A stretch of 6,692 bases of DNA, taken from Dokdonella sp. (GTDB lineage Bacteria > Pseudomonadota > Gammaproteobacteria > Xanthomonadales > Rhodanobacteraceae). The stretch is from contig JASLGB010000006.1 in NCBI GenBank assembly GCA_030150315.1, positions 1 through 6,692 of the forward strand, written 5' to 3'. Below, piece after piece: positions 1 through 4,464 of the stretch (its first letter is position 1; each line of letters opens with the position of its first letter). The position numbers and the translations under genes are program-made. Under the pieces are notes generated by a model. The model searched no databases. It was given only the letters and a program-made list of their open reading frames with translations, and was not told where the DNA came from.

Positions 1-275
1 TCCTTGCGTGCGGTGACGAACTCGGAGATGTCGGGCATTTCCTTGATGCACGGCGTGCACCAGGTTGCCCAGAAATTCACGATGACCCACTTGCCGCGCT
101 GCGCGGCCAGATCAAAGCGTCCGCCGTCGAGCGTCGCGACCGACAGCTCCGGCGCCTTGTCTGATTCGGGCGCCGCGCCTGATTGGGGCGCCTTGCCCGG
201 CTCGGGCGTCGCAGCGCCCAGCGGGGACGCCAGCAAAACGGCCAGGAACACGGCCGGCAACAGGAAAGACTTCAT
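1..275 (-). CDS. TlpA/ResA-like thioredoxin-family protein, secreted (partial; C-terminus beyond window)
   Basis: This is the first 91 residues of an exported thiol-disulfide oxidoreductase; the gene continues past the left edge. Residues 1-22 (MKSFLLPAVFLAVLLASPLGAA) form a signal peptide: a lysine, a hydrophobic core and a small-residue cleavage region. Residues 24-41 are a low-complexity Pro/Ala/Glu linker of three 6-residue repeats. The thioredoxin fold starts near residue 43, and WVIVNFWATWCTPCIKEMP carries the active-site pair C73-x-x-C76. Family members work in the periplasm, reducing apocytochrome c or handling other disulfides; the substrate here cannot be told. The ATG at 275-273 overlaps the upstream yihY stop as ATGA and has a GGAG ribosome site five bases upstream (281-284), so the two genes are probably translationally coupled. 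The fold and export are clear; the exact subfamily (TlpA, ResA or DsbE-like) is not. Confidence 0.9.
   Translation of the reverse strand, partial: MKSFLLPAVFLAVLLASPLGAATPEPGKAPQSGAAPESDKAPELSVATLDGGRFDLAAQRGKWVIVNFWATWCTPCIKEMPDISEFVTARK
152..205. repeat. Three tandem 18-bp repeats in the TlpA linker
   Basis: Three adjacent imperfect 18-bp units lie at 152-169, 170-187 and 188-205, each beginning GCGCC. On the minus strand they encode the hexapeptides PEPGKA, PQSGAA and PESDKA (frame slightly offset from the DNA units). They sit between the signal peptide and the thioredoxin domain and so form a flexible spacer. The in-frame unit length means copy number could vary without breaking the gene. 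Confidence 0.75.
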
Positions 276-1576
276 CGGTACTCCGCGACGGTTCGCGTGT
301 CGGTCAGGGACTCGGGCGGCGATGGTACCTCCGGCGGGAACAGTACCGCCAAAGATTCGTTCATCTCGTCACGCAAATCGATGGCGACCCGATCCAGCAA
401 GGCGCGGGCCGGCGCGGGCAATCCATCCGCCGCGGCGTGCGGGCCCAGCGGCAGGCGATAACCGCCTTCGTCGTAGATTTCGAGCAGCTCGGTCGAGGAA
501 AGATCGCGCACGACCAGCCACTCGCCGGTCTCGCTGCGCTGGATCAGCCCGATGCGGTGCAGGTCACCCAGATACCGCTGCAACAGGTCATCGGTCAGAT
601 ACGGCTCGCAGGCGAGCAGCGTATTGCTGTGCAGGCCGCGGCCTGCGCGCTGGGCATCGACGAAGCGGCCGATGATGCGCAGCAGGCCGGTGAACTCCTG
701 GCCGCGCGGCAGCAACTGCCCGGCGGGGCGATAGTCGAACGCCGACAGCGATGCCGTGACCGACGCACCCAGCAGCACGATGATCCACGACAGATAGATC
801 CAGAAAATGAAGATCGGCACCAGGGCCAGCGCACCATAGATCTTCTGGTAGCTGGCGTATTTGGTCGCGTACAGCGCGAAACCGCGCTTGGCCAGCTCGA
901 ACAGCACCGCCGCGATCAGCGCGCCGATGATCGCGTGCGAGATCCGCACGGTGCGGTTGGGAATGACCACATAGGCCGCCACCAGTGCCGCCCACACGAT
1001 CAGGAAAGGCAGCACGACCAGCACGCGTGCGCGGATCGAGAACTGCGCCTCGGCGGCATCGATGAACGGCAGCGCGAACGCATAAGAACTGAGCGCCAGC
1101 GCCGACACCAGCAACAGCGGCCCGAGCGTCAGCGCCGTCCAGTAGACGATGAAGCGCGAGGTCGCGCTGCGTGCCACCTGCACGCGCCAGATGCGATTGA
1201 ACGCATCCTCGATGCTCATCATCAGCGACACCGCACTGAACAGCAGCACGAGGATGCCGACTGCGGTGGCACCGCTCGCGCTTTCGGCAAACTGCGTGAT
1301 GTAACCCTGCACCGTGCTTCCGGCCGCCGGCACGAAGTTCTCGAACACCCAGGTGGTGAGCTGGTCGCGCCATTCGGCGAAGACCGGAAACGCGGTCAGC
1401 ACGCCGAGCACCGCGGCGGTCAGCGGCACCAGCGCGAACAGCGAGGTATAGGCCAGCGCGCCCGAGGTTTGCAGGCAGCGGTCCTCGACGAAGCGCTCCC
1501 AGGTGAAGCGCAGGAAGGCGAGCACCCGATCGCGGTCGGAGAGGGTTCGGCGGAATCGAAGGAGTCGAGCGAACAT
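272..1576 (-). CDS. yihY: YihY/BrkB-family inner-membrane protein with C-terminal winged-helix-like extension
   Basis: The product is a 434-residue polytopic inner-membrane protein of the YihY/virulence factor BrkB family, once misnamed ribonuclease BN; its molecular role is not settled. Six hydrophobic segments are visible at about residues 38-63, 101-122, 145-169, 184-206, 213-233 and 249-277. Family-typical stretches include ALAYTSLFALVPL near residue 40, SIEDAFNRIW near 121 and YGALALVPIFIFWIYLSW near 247. E. coli YihY is about 290 residues; this protein adds about 145 soluble residues. Residues 295-375 look like a winged helix, with helices, then IGLIQRSETGEWLVVRD as a possible wing. The ATG at 1576 has no Shine-Dalgarno sequence and lies six bases after a candidate extended -10, suggesting a leaderless message. 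The stop overlaps the tlpA start. The family call is secure; the winged helix is my inference from sequence pattern. Confidence 0.92.
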   Translation of the reverse strand: MFARLLRFRRTLSDRDRVLAFLRFTWERFVEDRCLQTSGALAYTSLFALVPLTAAVLGVLTAFPVFAEWRDQLTTWVFENFVPAAGSTVQGYITQFAESASGATAVGILVLLFSAVSLMMSIEDAFNRIWRVQVARSATSRFIVYWTALTLGPLLLVSALALSSYAFALPFIDAAEAQFSIRARVLVVLPFLIVWAALVAAYVVIPNRTVRISHAIIGALIAAVLFELAKRGFALYATKYASYQKIYGALALVPIFIFWIYLSWIIVLLGASVTASLSAFDYRPAGQLLPRGQEFTGLLRIIGRFVDAQRAGRGLHSNTLLACEPYLTDDLLQRYLGDLHRIGLIQRSETGEWLVVRDLSSTELLEIYDEGGYRLPLGPHAAADGLPAPARALLDRVAIDLRDEMNESLAVLFPPEVPSPPESLTDTRTVAEYR

Positions 1577-1582
1577 GGAAAC

Positions 1583-1591
1583 AGACTAGCA
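1583..1591 (-). promoter_or_regulatory. Candidate extended -10 promoter for yihY
   Basis: Read on the minus strand, TGC-TAGTCT is an extended -10 element (TGn plus a hexamer with T1, A2 and T6). Six bases separate its end from the yihY ATG, which puts the predicted transcription start on or next to the A of the start codon. No good -35 lies at the usual distance, which fits an extended -10 promoter. This is a pattern match only. Confidence 0.4.
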
Positions 1592-1668
1592 GGTTGATGA
1601 AAAACCGTTGTTGAAATACTACCCGCGGCGGACGTCCGGACAGTGCCGCGCAGGCACCGCGCCGATGT

Positions 1669-1684
1669 GCGATGCGCGCATCGC
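1669..1684. promoter_or_regulatory. Perfect 16-bp palindrome in the yihY-wrbA divergent region
   Basis: GCGATGCGCGCATCGC is a perfect inverted repeat with no spacer. It abuts the second copy of a 10-bp direct repeat, CGCAGGCACC (1649-1658 and 1685-1694). It lies about 60 bp upstream of the wrbA -35 candidate and about 80 bp upstream of the yihY -10 candidate. A regulator binding site is plausible, but GC-rich DNA makes such palindromes more likely by chance, and no known consensus is matched. Confidence 0.35.
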
Positions 1685-1743
1685 CGCAGGCACCTCGCAC
1701 GCGGCACGGCACCGCCGAAACAGGTCTCGGCCGACCGCAAGCA

Positions 1744-1773
1744 TTGCCAGTCGCCGTCGTGGCCGACTATCGT
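1744..1773 (+). promoter_or_regulatory. Candidate sigma-70 promoter for wrbA
   Basis: TTGCCA (1744-1749, five of six matches to TTGACA) and TATCGT (1768-1773, four of six to TATAAT) are separated by 18 bp. The predicted transcription start falls at about 1780-1782, and the wrbA ATG is at 1782, so the transcript would have almost no leader. This agrees with the absence of a Shine-Dalgarno sequence upstream of that ATG. Confidence 0.45.
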
Positions 1774-1781
1774 CCGCGCCG

Positions 1782-2381
1782 ATGAACGAGATCCTGATCC
1801 TTTATTACAGCCGCAGCGGCAAGGTCGCGCAGCTCGCCCGCCTGGTCGCCCGCGGCGTCGAGGAAGTGGACGGCATGCGCGCGCGCCTGCGCAGCGTGCC
1901 GCCGGTCGCACCGGTGACCGAAACGGCGCATCCGCCCGAGCCCGAGGACGGCGCACCCTACGCAACCCGCGCGGACCTTGCCGAATGCCGCGGCATCGTG
2001 CTCGGCAGCCCGACCCGGTTCGGCAACATGGCCGCGCCGATGAAGCACTTCATCGACACGACCGCGGCCGAATGGGCATCGGGCAGCCTGGTCGGCAAGC
2101 CGGCCGGCGTGTTCACCTCGACCAGCACCATGCATGGCGGACAGGAATCGACCTTGCTGTCGATGATGCTGCCCCTGCTCCACCACGGCATGCTGATCGT
2201 CGGCGTGCCGTATACCGAAGCGGCCCTGAATCGCACGCAGCGCGGCGGCTCGCCCTATGGCGCCAGCCATGTCGCCGGCGTCAACGACGATCAGGACATC
2301 AGCGACGACGAGCGCACGCTTGCGCGCGCCCTGGGTCGACGCGTCGCGGCCATCGCCGCCCGACTGGAGGACGGCGCATGA
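1782..2381 (+). CDS. wrbA: WrbA-type NAD(P)H:quinone oxidoreductase (flavodoxin-like)
   Basis: The 199-residue product matches the length of WrbA (about 198 in E. coli), a tetrameric cytosolic FMN enzyme that reduces quinones by two electrons and so avoids semiquinone radicals. Residues 4-18 (ILILYYSRSGKVAQL) form the first strand and FMN phosphate loop. GSPTRFGNM at 75-83 is the signature isoalloxazine-binding loop. STMHGGQESTLLSMMLPLLHHGM (about 115-137) and GGSPYGASHVAG near the C-terminus match further WrbA-typical segments. The ATG at 1782 fits the family N-terminus; the frame is open upstream to 1608, but that stretch is unlike WrbA. The gene is divergent from yihY and overlaps the DUF2069 gene by ATGA. 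The old name, Trp repressor binding protein, does not describe its activity. The call is secure. Confidence 0.95.
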   Translation: MNEILILYYSRSGKVAQLARLVARGVEEVDGMRARLRSVPPVAPVTETAHPPEPEDGAPYATRADLAECRGIVLGSPTRFGNMAAPMKHFIDTTAAEWASGSLVGKPAGVFTSTSTMHGGQESTLLSMMLPLLHHGMLIVGVPYTEAALNRTQRGGSPYGASHVAGVNDDQDISDDERTLARALGRRVAAIAARLEDGA

Positions 2382-2716
2382 GCCCGTCGCGCGCAGGATT
2401 CCTCGCCTGGGCCTTGCTGGTGCTGCTGCAACCGGCGTGGTACCTGTGGCTCGCGCCGCCGGCCAACGGCAACGGCCTGCTTGCGCTGGCCTTCACCTTG
2501 CCGCCACTGCTGTTGCCGCTGCTCGCGCTGCGCCGCAGTGCGCATCGCGCCCTGCTGTGGGTCGGCATCGTGTCGCTGTTCTATTTCTGCCACGGCATCG
2601 TCGCCGCGTGGGTCTATCCGAACGCGCGCCTGCCGGCGCTGCTGGAAGTGGCCTTTTGCCTGGTGCTGATCGCCACGCTGGGCTGGATCGCGCGCAGCGG
2701 ACGCGCGCGGCGCTGA
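2378..2716 (+). CDS. DUF2069-family small integral membrane protein
   Basis: The 112-residue product is mostly hydrophobic, with four probable membrane helices at about residues 7-25, 33-51, 58-79 and 85-105, separated by short loops and ending in a basic tail (RSGRARR). Its size and pattern, including SLFYFCHGIVAAW near residue 66 and its position directly after wrbA, match the uncharacterised DUF2069 family of gammaproteobacteria. Function is unknown. The start overlaps the wrbA stop as ATGA, and a strong GGAGG (2366-2370) sits seven bases upstream inside wrbA, so co-translation with wrbA is likely. A link to membrane quinones through WrbA is tempting but unsupported. It converges with the lysR gene, with 25 bp between them and no clear terminator. 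Confidence 0.85.
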   Translation: MSPSRAGFLAWALLVLLQPAWYLWLAPPANGNGLLALAFTLPPLLLPLLALRRSAHRALLWVGIVSLFYFCHGIVAAWVYPNARLPALLEVAFCLVLIATLGWIARSGRARR

Positions 2717-2741
2717 GCGCAGCCGGCACCCGCCAGCCGCG

Positions 2742-3710
2742 TCAGGCGATGTGGGCTGGTCGGCGCATGCACTCGTCGTGCTTCGAACGCAAGGCCTCGG
2801 GCAGCCGTTCGGCGAGGAAGTCGACAAACGCGCGCACACCCGGCAGCAGGCCGCGCCGGCTCGCGTAGACGAAGTGCGTGATGCCTTGCGGCACGCTCCA
2901 GTCCGGCAGCACCAGCTCCAGCTCGCCGCTCTGCACCGCCGGTGCACAGACGAACTCCGGCAAGGCGGCAACGCCGATGCCACGCCGCGCTGCCTCCAGG
3001 ATCACGTGGAATTCGCCGCAGATCAGGCGCGCCTGCATCTCGGCACTGACCCGCGCGCCATCGGCACCGATCAACTCCAGCGTCTGCGCGCCTTCGTGCT
3101 CGTACCAGGACAGCAGCGGCAGCGACTCCAGCTGCGCCGGCCTTTGCGGGCGGCCATGCGCGTCGAGGAAAGCCTTGCTTGCGCACAGCAGGACGCGCGA
3201 CTGGCCGACGCTGCGCAGGATCAGGCTGGCGTCCGCGTCGAGCTTGTCGCGCACGCGCAGCGCGATGTCGATGCCTTCGCTGATCAGGTCGACACGACGG
3301 TTGGTCGCCACCAGACGCACCTGCACCTTGGGATGCAGGGCGAGGAAGTCCGGCACCAGATAGGCCAGCACGGTTTGCGCCAGCGCCACCGGGCAGCTCA
3401 TGCGCACGACACCGCGCGCCTCGACGCTGAGTTCGGCGACCGCGTCCTGCGCCGCCTGCGCCTCCTCGATCATCGCGCGGCAGTGCGTGTAGAAACGCTC
3501 GCCCACTTCGGTCACCGCGAAGCGGCGCGTGGTCCGTTGCAGCAGACGCACGCCAAGGCGTTCCTCCAGCAGCGCCACGCGCTTGCTGAGTCGCGATTTC
3601 GGCACGCCGAGCGCGCGCCCGGCGGCGGAAAAACCGCCGTGATCGACCACGGCCGCGAAGAAGCGCAGGTCGTTCAGATCGGCCAGTGGACCTTCCATCA
3701 CGCCGCTCAT
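2742..3710 (-). CDS. LysR-family transcriptional regulator, divergent from azoR
   Basis: The 322-residue product has the standard LysR build. An N-terminal winged helix-turn-helix covers about residues 12-70 (DLRFFAAVVDHGGFSAAGRA, then PKSRLSKRVALLEERLG as recognition helix, then LLQRTTRRFAVTEVG). A linker helix follows to about 95, then a two-lobed effector-binding domain from about 99 (GVVRMSCPVALAQTVL) to about 305. Within it, VDLISEGIDIALRV near residue 149 and ARRGIGVAALPEFV near 251 are typical of the large subgroup of one-component regulators. The ATG at 3710 has GGGG (3716-3719) five bases upstream; a second ATG at residue 5 is possible. Divergence from azoR over 108 bp makes azoR its most likely target. 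The ligand is unknown; electrophiles or quinones are an inference from the neighbour. Confidence 0.93.
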   Translation of the reverse strand: MSGVMEGPLADLNDLRFFAAVVDHGGFSAAGRALGVPKSRLSKRVALLEERLGVRLLQRTTRRFAVTEVGERFYTHCRAMIEEAQAAQDAVAELSVEARGVVRMSCPVALAQTVLAYLVPDFLALHPKVQVRLVATNRRVDLISEGIDIALRVRDKLDADASLILRSVGQSRVLLCASKAFLDAHGRPQRPAQLESLPLLSWYEHEGAQTLELIGADGARVSAEMQARLICGEFHVILEAARRGIGVAALPEFVCAPAVQSGELELVLPDWSVPQGITHFVYASRRGLLPGVRAFVDFLAERLPEALRSKHDECMRRPAHIA

Positions 3711-3723
3711 TGTTTCCCCACAA

Positions 3724-3750
3724 GGACGATGAGTCCGAATTCACCGGACT
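3724..3750. promoter_or_regulatory. LysR operator candidate between lysR and azoR
   Basis: AGTCCG (3732-3737) and CGGACT (3745-3750) form a perfect 6-bp inverted repeat with a 7-bp AT-richer spacer, 19 bp in total. Just left of it, GGAC (3724-3727) and GTCC (3733-3736) form a second, overlapping inverted repeat. Three alternating half-sites therefore lie in 27 bp. The spacing does not follow the strict T-N11-A rule of LysR boxes, but dyads of this size in a divergent lysR region are typical operators. A weak minus-strand -10 candidate for lysR (TACGAT, revcomp of 3760-3765) would place the dyad just after the lysR transcription start, suiting autorepression. Confidence 0.5.
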
Positions 3751-3818
3751 TGGCGCCAGATCGTACAGGAACCATCCTTTCTCCGTCGCCGGAAACGGCT
3801 TGTCTCCACGAATCTGCC

Positions 3819-4403
3819 ATGCATCTGCTGCACATCGACTCCAGCGCACTCGGCCCAAATTCGGTCTCGCGCGAGCTGACCGCCGCCATCGTTGCCGACT
3901 GGAAAAGAACCCATCCGGGCGGCACCGTCGTCCACCGCGACCTTGCCGCCGCACCGCTGGCGCACTGGCAGCCGCAGGTCGACGCGGAGAACCCGTCCGG
4001 CCGCGTCGGCGGCGAGGTGCTGGAGGAATTCCTCGCCGCCGACACCATCGTGATCGGCGCGCCGATGTACAACTTCGGCATTCCGAGCACGCTGAAGGCG
4101 TGGATCGACCGGCTCGCCATTCCCGGCAAGACCTTCCGCTACACCGACCAGGGTCCGCAGGGGCTGGCCGGCGGACGCCGCGTGATCGTCGTCTCCACCC
4201 GCGGCGGACTGTATGCGGAAGGCACGCCCGGCTTCGCAGCCGATTTCCAGGAGCCCTATCTGCGCCAGGTGTTCGCATTCTTCGGCATCGACGAGATCGA
4301 AATCGTGCGCGCCGAAGGCGTCAATCTCGGGCCGCAGCAGAAAGCCGACGCGATCGCCGCGGCCAAGGCATCGATCGGCAAGGTCACGCGCCTCGTGGCC
4401 TGA
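3819..4403 (+). CDS. azoR: FMN-dependent NADH-azoreductase
   Basis: The 194-residue product is a flavodoxin-fold FMN enzyme of the AzoR (acyl carrier protein phosphodiesterase-misnamed) family; E. coli AzoR has 201 residues. It reduces azo compounds and, probably more relevant physiologically, quinones with NADH, as a cytosolic homodimer. Residues 8-18 (SSALGPNSVSR) form the FMN phosphate loop. GAPMYNFGIPSTLKAWID at 80-97 is the signature flavin-binding loop, GKTFRYTDQGPQGL follows at 103-116, and STRGGLY at 126-132 is the third conserved flavin contact. The C-terminal part, with FGIDEIEIVRAEG, completes the fold. The ATG at 3819 gives the family N-terminus; no convincing Shine-Dalgarno precedes it. 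The gene is divergent from lysR, its probable regulator, and 61 bp upstream of the aidB-like gene. The family call is secure; the true substrate is not known. Confidence 0.94.
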   Translation: MHLLHIDSSALGPNSVSRELTAAIVADWKRTHPGGTVVHRDLAAAPLAHWQPQVDAENPSGRVGGEVLEEFLAADTIVIGAPMYNFGIPSTLKAWIDRLAIPGKTFRYTDQGPQGLAGGRRVIVVSTRGGLYAEGTPGFAADFQEPYLRQVFAFFGIDEIEIVRAEGVNLGPQQKADAIAAAKASIGKVTRLVA

Positions 4404-4405
4404 GC

Positions 4406-4428
4406 CGCTTGCGGCATCCGCGCAAGCG
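4406..4428. repeat. 8-bp inverted repeat between azoR and aidB
   Basis: CGCTTGCG (4406-4413) and CGCAAGCG (4421-4428) are perfect inverted arms around a 7-base loop, starting three bases after the azoR stop. As RNA this would be a stable stem-loop, but no T-run follows (the next bases are CGTAAGG), so it is not a standard intrinsic terminator. It overlaps the -35 and spacer of the candidate aidB promoter and may be an operator, a 3'-end-protecting hairpin for azoR mRNA, or both. Confidence 0.55.
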
Positions 4429-4436
4429 CGTAAGGT
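4409..4436 (+). promoter_or_regulatory. Candidate promoter for the aidB-like gene
   Basis: TTGCGG (4409-4414) and TAAGGT (4431-4436) are spaced by 16 bp. Each matches the sigma-70 consensus at three of six positions, including the key -35 TTG and the -10 T1, A2 and T6. The predicted start near 4443 gives a leader of about 22 bases. It is weak by consensus, and the gene could also be read through from azoR. Confidence 0.3.
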
Positions 4437-4464
4437 CGGGACATCCGATCCGCGAGTCCGTGCC

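Noticed and set aside
437..1597. Long plus-strand open frame (386 codons) opposite yihY
   Set aside because: It is antisense to a clear membrane protein, is rich in Arg, Gln and His as expected of a GC-rich shadow frame, and resembles no family.
588..1712. Minus-strand open frame of 374 codons overlapping yihY in another frame
   Set aside because: Arg/Ala-rich composition and overlap with the well-supported yihY frame mark it as a shadow.
1608..1781. Upstream extension of wrbA to an ATG at 1608
   Set aside because: The added 58 residues are Arg/Ser-rich and unlike WrbA; the ATG at 1782 matches the family N-terminus and the promoter spacing.
2717..2741. Bidirectional terminator between the convergent DUF2069 and lysR genes
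   Set aside because: The 25-bp gap has only short GC self-complementarity and no T or A run on either strand.
2614..4278. Minus-strand open frame of 554 codons across lysR and azoR
   Set aside because: It runs through two recognisable genes in other frames and has the Arg/Ala/Gly-rich composition of a shadow frame.
4404..4440. Intrinsic terminator after azoR
   Set aside because: The stem is good, but no run of T follows; it is listed as an inverted repeat instead.
4404..4464. Ada-type binding box (AAT-N6-GCAA) upstream of aidB
   Set aside because: GCAA occurs at 4422-4425, but no AAT is at the needed distance (4413-4415 is GGC).
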